From: CAYQJS01 sp964417895
GTDB taxonomy: Bacteria; Chloroflexota; UBA6077; SHYK01
Assembly: GCA_964417895.1 (NCBI GenBank)
Contig: CAYQJS010000041.1
Location: forward strand, 1-52,871
Reading direction: 5' to 3'
DNA: 52,871 bases
The position numbers and the translations under genes are program-made. A model generated the notes under the pieces. It saw only the letters and a list, made by a program, of their open reading frames with translations. It searched no databases and had not been told where the DNA came from. Of this stretch, positions 25,004 through 32,775 are shown piece after piece; within the stretch, counting starts at the first letter, position 1, and every line of letters begins with the position of its first letter.

Positions 25004-25762
25004 ATGCAGACAAGAGATGTTCAGTGGGGTGAGCTCAAGGGCGTTCGCAAGTTCGAGCACGCCCATGAGCTGCCGGAGGACTACCGCGACTTCCTTCTCA
25101 AGCTCGTGTGGGTGCAGGCCGACACCGAGTTCGCCTCCGTCCAGCAGCACCGTCCGTGGCTTGATACCGCCCCGACGTTCGAGGATCGCTGGATCGAGGC
25201 TCGCATCATCGCCGACGAGATGCGCCACGGGTGGCAGATGGTCAAGCTCCTGGAAGACTTCGGCGCCGACGGCCAGCACTACATCCAGGACCTGATGAAC
25301 CGGAAAGAGCACGAGCACAAGCTCGACTCATTCAACATGGACTTTGAGCGATGGGAGGATGTCGCCGCGTTCCTCTGTCTCGTGGACCGGGTTGGCATGT
25401 TCCAGCTGCGCGCGTTCCAGGAGTGCAGCTATGGGCCGCTCGCCCGCGCCATTCCACAGATGCTCACCGAGGAGAACCTTCACATCGGCGCCGGCCGCAA
25501 TGCCCTCAATAGGATCGCGAACGACCCCAGCTATTACGGGGACAAACAACTGGCGCAGGCGGCCGTGGCCAAGTGGTATCCGCGTGCGCTGGACATGTTC
25601 GGGCACGCGGGCTCCGCCGGCAGCGAAATGGCGGTGCGTCTGGGCATCAAACGCTGGCGAAACGAGGAGGCGCGGAGCATGTACGTCGACGAGGTCGCGC
25701 CGATCCTAGAGAAGATGGGCCTGGCCGTTCCCGACCAGGACCGCGACCGCCGGGTGGCGTAA
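25004..25762 (+). CDS. PaaA/PaaC-family di-iron oxygenase-like protein
   Basis: The 252-aa protein belongs to the phenylacetyl-CoA epoxidase (Paa_A) ferritin-like family. EARIIADEMRHGWQM (about residues 65-79) supplies Glu and ExxH ligands, and TEENLHIGAG (about 154-163) supplies the second ExxH, consistent with a di-iron site. PaaA is about 310 aa, so this is short, and none of PaaB-E is present. The start ATG at 25004 has GAGAGGAG upstream, just after a dispersed repeat. It may be a stand-alone di-iron protein using another reductase; substrate unknown. Confidence 0.82.
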   Translation: MQTRDVQWGELKGVRKFEHAHELPEDYRDFLLKLVWVQADTEFASVQQHRPWLDTAPTFEDRWIEARIIADEMRHGWQMVKLLEDFGADGQHYIQDLMNRKEHEHKLDSFNMDFERWEDVAAFLCLVDRVGMFQLRAFQECSYGPLARAIPQMLTEENLHIGAGRNALNRIANDPSYYGDKQLAQAAVAKWYPRALDMFGHAGSAGSEMAVRLGIKRWRNEEARSMYVDEVAPILEKMGLAVPDQDRDRRVA

Positions 25763-26121
25763 GCGGTCCGCCCAGCTCGGTCGCCGTTCTGCCACCCCGG
25801 CTTCCCGTAGGGGTCGGGCGCCCGACCCGCGTGGCCCCCACATAGAGGTTGGGCGAGGCATGCCAACCGCCCCTACGGGCGGCAGGGATCCTTCCGGCTA
25901 ATACCCGTCGGGGCAAGAGCACCATGGTTGAGCGATCGGGCAGGCTCCCTCTCCTGCCGCAGCGGGAGAGGGGTGGGGTGAGGGCAAACCTCGATGGCCG
26001 ATGATATTAGGGTTCGGCAGGGGGCCCTCACCTAACCTCTCCCATCGCAATGGGAGAGGGATCTGGCTGAACGCATCCGGGCGTTTGAGTGCAACCCATG
26101 ATTCACTTCCGCCGAGCTGTG
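25763..26121. repeat. Repeat-filled intergenic region
   Basis: No gene here. It contains GGGTCGGGCGCCCGACCC (perfect palindrome, 25812-25829 region) inside outer arms CCCGTAGGGGT and GCCCCTACGGG (25804-25879), then CCTCACC/GGTGAGG and CTCTCCC..GGGAGAGG palindromes (about 25946-26070) of the kind also seen at 7961-8068. It separates convergent genes and may also act as a terminator. Confidence 0.65.
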
Positions 26122-27870
26122 CTATCCCATGACCCACAGGTGAGCGTTCCAGGCGGTGACGGGCTGTGGGCGCTGCACACCGGTCACTCCCCGAACCTCT
26201 TTCCGGACGGCCGAGACGTCAGAGCTGTAGGTAAGAGGGATGTAGAGCACCTGGTCGAGGCTGAGCTTGACCAAGTCGGCAGCGATCCCGTCCCGCTCCG
26301 TACTGTTCACTGTGGTGAACAGCCGAGTGACCTGCTGGTCGTAGGCGGGATTGCTGTAGCCCGCGATGTTCTGCCCCCTCCACCGCGTGGCCTCTGAGCT
26401 GATCTCGCTCGTGAGGTAGGCCTCGAAGGCGCGGTAGCTCAGGTCGGAGCTGGTCAGATTGACGCCTTGCAGCCTGGTCCTGACCTCGTCTTTGTTGGCG
26501 GTGCCGGGGATGATGACCCCGTCGGGCTCGAGGCCGGCAGTCTTCCACACGTTGGAGATAGCCAACATCTCCTGGATGTTGGTCTGGATATCGCCCGTGG
26601 TGGACAGCTGGATCGCAAAGGGGGCGCCGGCCTCAGACCGGTACAGCCCATCGACGCCGCGGTTCAGGCCCGCTTCAGCGAGCAGCCGATGGGCCTGGCT
26701 GACGTCGAAGTTCAGCTTGGGCAAGCCGCGCTGCTGGGCGAGTCGATAAGCGGGATCTCCTCGCAGGAGGGCGATGTCGTCAACGGATGAAAGCCCATGC
26801 TGAACGGTCTCGGCGATGGTCTGCCGGTCGATTAAGTTCACGAGCGCCTGCCGAACGCGAACGTCCCGCGCCCAGAGTGCGCTGGGGTCGCGCAGCTGCC
26901 ACATCCCCTGACGCAGCTTGGCCTCGCTGACGATAACGCTGCCCGCTCCAGCATCCGCCCATTGTGTCTTCAGGACGTGGGCCTCTCCCTCTTTCATTGA
27001 GCCGACGGGCAGAAGGTCGAGGTCCCCTGCCATAAAGGTTACGACCAGCGCATTGGTGTCCCCGAAGTAGCGGATGATCGCACGGTCGATCTTGGGCTTA
27101 CCCAGGAAGTAGTCGTCATAAGCGACGGTGTCGATATGGCTCGCGCGGAGCCATTCGCGCAGGCGGTACGGGCCGAGGCCGATCCATTCGTCGGAGAGGT
27201 ACGGACTGGCGGCAAATGCCTGCTTGTCCCCCGCGTCCCAGAGCGCGGCGAACCGGTGCCGAGGGAGGGGCAGGAGCGCCGTATCCAGACCCATCGCGTT
27301 CGCGAAGATGTAGACGCTCTTCCAGCGCATGACCAGCGTCTGCGGATCGGGCGCGGACACTTCCTCGACCAGACGCAGGACCCGGGTGCCTCTTCCGAAG
27401 GGATCTTCGAGGGCGACCCTGAATCCCAGCACGAGGTCCTCGGCCGCCAGGGGAGTGCCGTCGTGCCAACGGACGTCGGAGCGGAGCTTCCAGGTTAGCT
27501 CCATGCGGCCGTCGGGGAGCATCTGCCACTCGCCGTTCTCGATGGTGGGGACGCGCTCCGCGAGCCATGGCTGGAGCTGGAGCGCCGCCTCGGTGTTGTA
27601 TACAGTGAGTCCTGCATGAAGCAGATAGATCGGCTCGAACCCGCCGGCGCTGCGCGCGCCGTAGATGCCGCCCTCGGTCGGCTCGGCATCGGCGGCTATG
27701 CCGAGGCGGAGGACCTTCGGACCGGGTGAGGTCCCAGAGGCTTGCTGCTCCCCACGAGCGCCCGGGGCGCCCGGCGCACACCCGACCAGAAGCACCCCCA
27801 CACTGATCAGGGTGGCCAACCCGGAAGTAAGGCTCGTGCGCAAACCACCGATGCGATGCGGAATTGTCAT
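26122..27870 (-). CDS. SBP_bac_5 solute-binding lipoprotein
   Basis: The 582-aa protein is an extracytoplasmic binding protein of the peptide/nickel/opine family (DppA/OppA-like). It starts at the ATG at 27870, with AGGAGG upstream, and has a lipoprotein signal ending LLVGC (Cys about residue 30). The body shows WHDGTPLAAEDLVLGF (about 135-150, the family signature), GPYRLREW and RVRQALVNLIDR. It would capture a peptide-like or small organic ligand for an ABC importer, but no permease or ATPase is nearby. One of six in the window. Confidence 0.93.
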   Translation of the reverse strand: MTIPHRIGGLRTSLTSGLATLISVGVLLVGCAPGAPGARGEQQASGTSPGPKVLRLGIAADAEPTEGGIYGARSAGGFEPIYLLHAGLTVYNTEAALQLQPWLAERVPTIENGEWQMLPDGRMELTWKLRSDVRWHDGTPLAAEDLVLGFRVALEDPFGRGTRVLRLVEEVSAPDPQTLVMRWKSVYIFANAMGLDTALLPLPRHRFAALWDAGDKQAFAASPYLSDEWIGLGPYRLREWLRASHIDTVAYDDYFLGKPKIDRAIIRYFGDTNALVVTFMAGDLDLLPVGSMKEGEAHVLKTQWADAGAGSVIVSEAKLRQGMWQLRDPSALWARDVRVRQALVNLIDRQTIAETVQHGLSSVDDIALLRGDPAYRLAQQRGLPKLNFDVSQAHRLLAEAGLNRGVDGLYRSEAGAPFAIQLSTTGDIQTNIQEMLAISNVWKTAGLEPDGVIIPGTANKDEVRTRLQGVNLTSSDLSYRAFEAYLTSEISSEATRWRGQNIAGYSNPAYDQQVTRLFTTVNSTERDGIAADLVKLSLDQVLYIPLTYSSDVSAVRKEVRGVTGVQRPQPVTAWNAHLWVMG

Positions 27871-28026
27871 CCGAGGCCTCCTCATGTCGCGCTTTAGCGG
27901 AAACATACTCCCTGCTGGGTTGAGCGTCAATGAGCCTGAAGCGCCCGGCTACGCGGAACGAGGCGTGGCGCGGGTTCGAGTCCTGTCTGACGAGCTCATC
28001 GGGGCGTGGCGCGGCGCGGCGCGGCA

Positions 28027-28176
28027 TTGCCCCTGGCCCTGTGGAAAGTCTACAACTTCGACATCGCTCACGATCCAGCCGAGAACTTCATCGGCCCGTT
28101 CGAGATATGGAACACCACGTACCCACGCGCCCTCGACGACGGCGAGTACATCGACGAGCTGTGGGGCAGCCCATGA
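28027..28176 (+). pseudogene. Unrecognised C-terminal gene remnant
   Basis: A 49-codon frame (ALWKVYNFDIAHDP, FIGPFEIWNTT, DDGEYIDELWGSP) reads like the real C-terminus of a protein, with balanced composition and a proper stop, but no start with a ribosome site. I do not recognise the family. The surrounding stretch 27871-28240 otherwise holds promoter DNA for the divergent lipoprotein and Rieske genes. Confidence 0.4.
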
Positions 28177-28240
28177 GGCCGCAAACCCCGTCGACATCGG
28201 AATTTGATCGCGTTTTCAGCTTCTTAGCGGGAGGCAGACC

Positions 28241-29536
28241 ATGGTACTGACCCCTGAAGAGAACGACCTGCTTTGCCGCGTCGGTCGTAGAACCCCCATG
28301 GGCGAGATGATGCGTCGGTACTGGGTGCCGGCCTGTCTCTCGGACGAGCTGCCGGAGCCCGATTGCGATCCCATTCGGGTTCGCATCCTCGGCGAGGATC
28401 TCATCGCCTTTCGCGACACCGCGGGCCGCGTCGGCGTAATGCAGGAGCGCTGCCCTCACCGCGGGGCCTCACTCTTCTTCGGTCGCAACGAAGAGGGCGG
28501 CCTCCGCTGCCTCTACCACGGCTGGAAGACCGCCGTCGATGGCCAGATCCTCGACACCCCTTGCGAGCCGGTTGAGAGCATGCTCAAGCATGTGGTGCGG
28601 GCCAACGCCTACCCCACCTACGAGCGCGGCGACGTCGTCTGGGCCTATCTGGGCCCGGCCGACAAGCAGCCGCCTTTCCCCGAGTACTGGTGGATGAGCC
28701 TCCCCACTACCCAGCGCACGGTCGCCAAGATCGACTACGCCTGCAACTACCTCCAGGGCATCGAAGGCACCACCGACAGCGCGCACAACAACGCCCTCCA
28801 CGCCGGCTTTGAGTACATGCATTGGACCGAGGAACAGATCCGCCAGTTGGAGGAAAAAGGCTACCCTCTGGTCCGCATTCCCCGCGACCAGAAGCACGAG
28901 ATGGTGAACACCTCCTACGGCTTCCGGTACGGTGTCACTCGGCCCGATCTTTCAGATCCCGCCGGTCACCACGTCATCAGCATGACGCCGGTCATCCTGC
29001 CCTGGTCCGTCTATCTGGACTATTCCCCGCACATGTTCGTGCCCGCCGACGACGAGCACACCTGGCTGTTCGACGTCAGGACTCGGGGTGGGCGACCGCT
29101 CGACCGCGAGAAGGAACTGGCCGCGCGCGGCGAGCGGGTGGGAATCGATCTGGGACCCGACCACCGCAAGCTCCGCACGCTGCAGATGAACTACCTACAG
29201 GATCGGAAGGCGATGCGCGAGCGCAAGAAGAGCTGGAGCTACTCAGGAATGCCGTGGGGCAAGCCGATCCAGGACATGTCGGTCACCGAGAGCATGGGTC
29301 CAATTTACGATCGCCAGGGCGAGCACCTGGGCGTTCACGATGCCATGGTGATCCGCCTCCGCGAATGCCTGCTGTCAGCCCTCCGCCGCTTCATGGAGTC
29401 GGGCGAGACCCCTGCGACGGATCCTTCCATCGCTTGGAGTCAAATCCGGGGTGGCGCCGCCGTCGTCCCTATCGATACCCCGTGGTCGGCCGTGGAGTAT
29501 CCTGACCCGGCCCGTGCGGCGGTCGGGGTGCGGTGA
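28241..29536 (+). CDS. Rieske non-heme iron oxygenase, alpha subunit
   Basis: The 431-aa protein is like phthalate 4,5-dioxygenase/vanillate demethylase oxygenases. The Rieske [2Fe-2S] cluster is bound by C71-x-H73 (CPHRG) and C90-x2-H93 (CLYHGW); the mononuclear iron by D179, H182 and H187 (TTDSAHNNALH). The ATG follows GGGAGG. Such enzymes hydroxylate or O-demethylate aromatic acids using electrons from a reductase; none is encoded here. It starts a plus-strand run continuing through the TrpD-like and Pht5-like genes. Residues about 127-182 are encoded by a 168-bp tract identical to the paralogue at 49734-51017. Confidence 0.95.
   Translation: MVLTPEENDLLCRVGRRTPMGEMMRRYWVPACLSDELPEPDCDPIRVRILGEDLIAFRDTAGRVGVMQERCPHRGASLFFGRNEEGGLRCLYHGWKTAVDGQILDTPCEPVESMLKHVVRANAYPTYERGDVVWAYLGPADKQPPFPEYWWMSLPTTQRTVAKIDYACNYLQGIEGTTDSAHNNALHAGFEYMHWTEEQIRQLEEKGYPLVRIPRDQKHEMVNTSYGFRYGVTRPDLSDPAGHHVISMTPVILPWSVYLDYSPHMFVPADDEHTWLFDVRTRGGRPLDREKELAARGERVGIDLGPDHRKLRTLQMNYLQDRKAMRERKKSWSYSGMPWGKPIQDMSVTESMGPIYDRQGEHLGVHDAMVIRLRECLLSALRRFMESGETPATDPSIAWSQIRGGAAVVPIDTPWSAVEYPDPARAAVGVR
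28620..28787. repeat. 168-bp tract identical to 50110-50277
   Basis: Every base from 28620 to 28787 matches 50110-50277, while the two Rieske genes differ at many positions on either side. This suggests recent gene conversion between the paralogues. Confidence 0.9.
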
Positions 29537-29551
29537 ATAAGGCAGAGTCGC

Positions 29552-30484
29552 ATGGAGGGTGAGAGCATCGGCGAGTTGGTGGCGCTGGTGCTCCGCATGC
29601 GCGAAGCAGCGCCGCGTGTCGAGACGAGTGGTCCCGTGCTGGATACCACCGGCACCGGCGGTGACGGCTTCAAGACCATCAACATCTCCACGCTGGCGGC
29701 CCTCGTGGCAGCCGCGACCGGCGTGCAGGTGGCCAAGCAAAACCGTCCCGCCATCAGCAGCTACTGCGGCGGCGCCGATCTCCTCGCCGAGCTCGGCGTC
29801 GCCTACGATCTCCCGCCCGATGCCGCCGCGGCCTGCCTCCGCCAGACCGGCATCTGCTTCCTTTACGCGCCGCTCTACCACCCCGGCGTCGCCCAAAGCG
29901 GCATCCCAGCATCACCCCCCTCCCTAACCCTCCCCCGCAAGGGGGGAGGGGACTCAGAGCGAAACATCTCCGACCTGCTGCTCCCGCTCGCCAACCCGGC
30001 CCACGCCCAACACTACCTGCTGGGCGTGGCCGACGGCGAGCTGGCCCCAAAGGTCGCCGAGGTCCTCAGGGCGCTTGGCTCCGTGCATGCCCTCGTCATC
30101 CACGGCGACGACGGCATGGACGAGATCACCTGCACCAGGGCCACCACGGTCTACGAGGTCAAGAATGGGCAGGTCCAAACCTGGACCCTGGACCCGACTA
30201 CGTACGGCTACCTGCGCGCTCCCCGGCACGCAATCCTGGGCGGCGACGCGGTCGAGAACGCGCTCATCACTCGCGTCCTCCTCAGCGGCCGTGGCAGCCT
30301 CTACCGCCAGTACGTCGAGGTCAACTCAGCCGCTGCCCTCTACGCCGCCGACCGCGTGTCTTCGCTCGACGACGGTATCGCGCTGGCCAAAGAGACCATC
30401 GATAGCGGCGCCGCCGCCAGGAAGCTCGAGCAAGTCGTCCAAGTCTCCCAGAACCTCAAGAGAGAGGGGGTTACTTTCAGGTGA
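29552..30484 (+). CDS. Truncated anthranilate phosphoribosyltransferase (TrpD)-like protein
   Basis: The 310-aa frame matches TrpD-type phosphoribosyltransferases: TTGTGGDGFKTINIST (about residues 32-47, the PRPP-binding GTGGD), ADLLAELGV, LANPA, LVIHGDDGMDEI and NSAAALY. It differs from real TrpD in three ways. About 40 N-terminal residues are missing, because a stop lies 15 bases upstream. KHGNR is reduced to KQNR. The conserved RRELG-RT-FN-LGPL block is replaced by a family-A palindrome read in frame as SLTLPRKGGG (residues 121-134). Tryptophan synthesis is therefore unlikely; it may be inactive or recruited to another transferase step. It follows the Rieske gene by 15 bp. Confidence 0.72.
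   Translation: MEGESIGELVALVLRMREAAPRVETSGPVLDTTGTGGDGFKTINISTLAALVAAATGVQVAKQNRPAISSYCGGADLLAELGVAYDLPPDAAAACLRQTGICFLYAPLYHPGVAQSGIPASPPSLTLPRKGGGDSERNISDLLLPLANPAHAQHYLLGVADGELAPKVAEVLRALGSVHALVIHGDDGMDEITCTRATTVYEVKNGQVQTWTLDPTTYGYLRAPRHAILGGDAVENALITRVLLSGRGSLYRQYVEVNSAAALYAADRVSSLDDGIALAKETIDSGAAARKLEQVVQVSQNLKREGVTFR
29914..29953. repeat. Family-A palindrome inserted inside a CDS
   Basis: These 40 bp are identical to the intergenic copy at 4759-4798 and lie in frame in the TrpD-like gene, where they encode SLTLPRKGGG. Confidence 0.9.
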
Positions 30485-30491
30485 TGAAACT

Positions 30492-30532
30492 CACCCCCCA
30501 CCCCAACCCTCCCCCGCAAGGGGGGAGGGGGT
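30492..30532. repeat. Family-A palindrome
   Basis: CCCTCCCCCGCAAGGGGGGAGGG hairpin core just after the TrpD-like stop and 23 bp before the next start. Confidence 0.8.
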
Positions 30533-30554
30533 ATCTTCGGGTTAGGAGGCAACC

Positions 30555-31508
30555 GTGAGCACCGCTGAAGGGACCAAAGTCCGCGTTGCCTGCCGCATGC
30601 ACGACTGGACCCGGGCGCTCTTCGAGGGCAAAGTGCCCGATCGCGCCTACCAGATCCAGATGCGCGAGCAAGAAAACGTTGGGGTCGAGGGCCTCTTCGG
30701 CGATTCGCCGGTGGCCGACTACGCCGAGTGTGGGCTCGCCGGGCTCATCCAGGCCTGCGCCAACGGCACGCCCGTGCTCGCCTTCCCCGTCTTCATCCGC
30801 ACCACCTTCCGCCACTCCTACATCCTCATCCGCGCCGATCGCGGCATCAACAGCCCCAAGGACCTCGAGGGCAAGCGCATTGGCACCAGCTACAACACCA
30901 CCGCCACCATCTGGATCCGCGGCTTGCTCCAGGATGGGTACGGCGTCCAGCTCGACAAGATCACCTGGTTCGACATCGGCCCACCCGGCTACAAAGCTCC
31001 GCCGGGAGTCGTAGTGGAGCGAGCAGAAAAGGGCACCAAGCTTCACGATTTACTGCGCGAGGGCACAATCGACGCGCTCATCTCCTTTGACGCCGAGATG
31101 ATCCATCACCAGGGCAGCACCACGGTCAAGCGGCTGTTCCCCAAGGCCGGCCAGGAAGAACGCGATTGGTGGCGCAAGACCCACATCATGCCCATGATGA
31201 ATGTCATCGCCTGCCCCGAAGCCACGATCAAGAACCGCCCCGATCAGGCCCGCGCCGTCTTTGATGCCTTCGTCGGGGCCAAACAGATCGGTTTGAGAGA
31301 GCTGCTTAACAACCGCGATTCCGGCCTCTTCTGGTACTGGGAAGCACTCGAGGACCAGATCGACGTTCTTGGCCTCGACCCAGTCCCCTACTCGGTCAGC
31401 AAGAATCGCATTCCCATCGAAACTCTTTTGCGCTATTGTGCGGAGCAGGGCATCGTCGATCGGCAGCTCGGCGTGGAAGAAGTCTTCTACGCCGGCTTCG
31501 ACAGCTAG
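30555..31508 (+). CDS. 4,5-dihydroxyphthalate decarboxylase-like protein
   Basis: The 317-aa leaderless protein has VACRMHDWTRALFEGKVP at the N-terminus, SPVADYAECGLAGL (pocket signature, about residues 52-65), FPVFIRTTFRHS and INSPKDLEGKRIGTSYN (about 99-115), and so belongs with the Pht5/NMT1-type proteins. The GTG start follows AGGAGG with five bases spacing. It lies in the Rieske-TrpD-like run and ahead of a propeller protein, implying a shared role with the Rieske oxygenase. Confidence 0.87.
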   Translation: MSTAEGTKVRVACRMHDWTRALFEGKVPDRAYQIQMREQENVGVEGLFGDSPVADYAECGLAGLIQACANGTPVLAFPVFIRTTFRHSYILIRADRGINSPKDLEGKRIGTSYNTTATIWIRGLLQDGYGVQLDKITWFDIGPPGYKAPPGVVVERAEKGTKLHDLLREGTIDALISFDAEMIHHQGSTTVKRLFPKAGQEERDWWRKTHIMPMMNVIACPEATIKNRPDQARAVFDAFVGAKQIGLRELLNNRDSGLFWYWEALEDQIDVLGLDPVPYSVSKNRIPIETLLRYCAEQGIVDRQLGVEEVFYAGFDS

Positions 31509-31519
31509 CCCTTTTTCAT

Positions 31520-31558
31520 CCCCTCCCCCCTTGCGGGGGAGGGTTGGGGAGGGGGGTA
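31520..31558. repeat. Family-A palindrome (reverse orientation)
   Basis: CCCTCCCCCCTTGCGGGGGAGGGTTGGGG 11 bp after the Pht5-like stop; a hairpin that could slow transcription between the two genes. Confidence 0.75.
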
Positions 31559-31598
31559 TTCCCCGCTGTCGCCCAAACGAGGGAAGGAGGTTCAAGGA

Positions 31599-32639
31599 AT
31601 GACCGAGCAGGTTCGTCTGTACGCGTCAACCTATGACGGAGTCCAGGTCTTCAAGTCCACACCCCAGGGTTGGACCGAGGCCGGCCAGCTGCCCGGGACC
31701 GAATCGGAAAGCGTCGCCGGCTCCACCCGCCACCCGGAGCGCGTCTACGTTGCGGACTTGCACGGCGGCCTGTACGGAACCGAGGACGCCGGCCAGCACT
31801 GGTCCAAGCTGCTGGACGGTGAGGTATGGGCCGTCTCGGTCGATCCCAGCGACGATGATGTTATCTACGCCGGCACCGAGCCCATCCACCTCTACCGCAG
31901 CGAGGATCGCGGCAAGTCCTGGTACGAGCTCACTACACTCCTCGATCTACCCGAAGAAGTCAAGTTCAACTGGTGGTTCCCCCAACCACCCCACAAGGGC
32001 CACGTCTACCACATCTACGTCCACCCCGATAACCCCCGTACCCTCTACGTCTGTCTCGAGCACGGCGGTATCGTCCGCAGCTTCGACCGCGGCGCCACCT
32101 GGGAGGATGTCACCGAGGGCATCGATTACCCCGACATGCACTGGATCCGCGCCCTCCCCGGCAGCCAGACCCGCTACTTCACCGCCGCCGCGCGTGGCTT
32201 CTTCACCAGCGACGATCCCGCGACCGGTTGGGTCCGCGCCCAGAACGGTTGCAACCGCGACTACTTCCACAGCTTCATCTTCGTCCCGCCCGATCGCGAG
32301 CAGGACTCGCCGACTATGCTGCTCGCCTCCGCCGACCGGTCACCGGGTTACTGGGCCCGTCCGGAAGGCGCCCGCTCCGCCATCTACCGCAGCGGGGACT
32401 GTGCGCAGTCCTGGCACTGGGTCGGAGAAGGTCTCCCACAAGAGATGCCGCCCATGGTGAACATGCTGATAAACCACCCCACCGACCGCACGGGGGCTTT
32501 TGCGGCCCTCGGCGGACACCGGGTGGGCGGAGGTAAGGCCACCGGCACCCTCATGGTCACCCACGATCGCGGCGACAGCTGGGACAAGCTCCCCGTGGAG
32601 ATTGCGCCCGCCATCGGTCTCTGGGCAGCCGCCGACTGA
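31599..32639 (+). CDS. Asp-box (sialidase-like) beta-propeller protein
   Basis: The 346-aa protein has repeated Asp-box turns: TEDAGQHW (about residues 60), SEDRGKSW (about 105), SFDRGATW (about 165) and THDRGDSW (near the C-terminus), as in sialidase/YCF48-like propellers. There is no signal peptide, so it is probably cytosolic; a role in binding or protein assembly is more likely than glycosidase activity, as the Arg triad of sialidases is not evident. The ATG follows GAAGGAGG. A close paralogue, interrupted by an assembly gap, lies at 40695-41745. Confidence 0.85.
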   Translation: MTEQVRLYASTYDGVQVFKSTPQGWTEAGQLPGTESESVAGSTRHPERVYVADLHGGLYGTEDAGQHWSKLLDGEVWAVSVDPSDDDVIYAGTEPIHLYRSEDRGKSWYELTTLLDLPEEVKFNWWFPQPPHKGHVYHIYVHPDNPRTLYVCLEHGGIVRSFDRGATWEDVTEGIDYPDMHWIRALPGSQTRYFTAAARGFFTSDDPATGWVRAQNGCNRDYFHSFIFVPPDREQDSPTMLLASADRSPGYWARPEGARSAIYRSGDCAQSWHWVGEGLPQEMPPMVNMLINHPTDRTGAFAALGGHRVGGGKATGTLMVTHDRGDSWDKLPVEIAPAIGLWAAAD

Positions 32640-32775
32640 GAGAGCAGGCGGGCGGAAGAACGCACACGCACACGAATCTATAATGCGCGCAACAGCTTAG
32701 CTGGCTGGACGAGAAGGAGGGGGGCTCCGTGCATGCATTTCGCATCAAGAAGTTTCCCTCGCCCCTTGGGGAGAG

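Noticed and set aside
25806..25830. Perfect palindrome as an intrinsic terminator
   Set aside because: No T-tract follows on either strand, and the same sequence type recurs as a dispersed repeat, so it is listed as repeat DNA.
27968..27994. GCGGGTTCGAGTCCTGT looks like a tRNA T-arm
   Set aside because: No matching acceptor strand, D-arm or anticodon arm could be placed 50-70 bases upstream, so it is not a tRNA; at best a chance match or a tiny 3' fragment.
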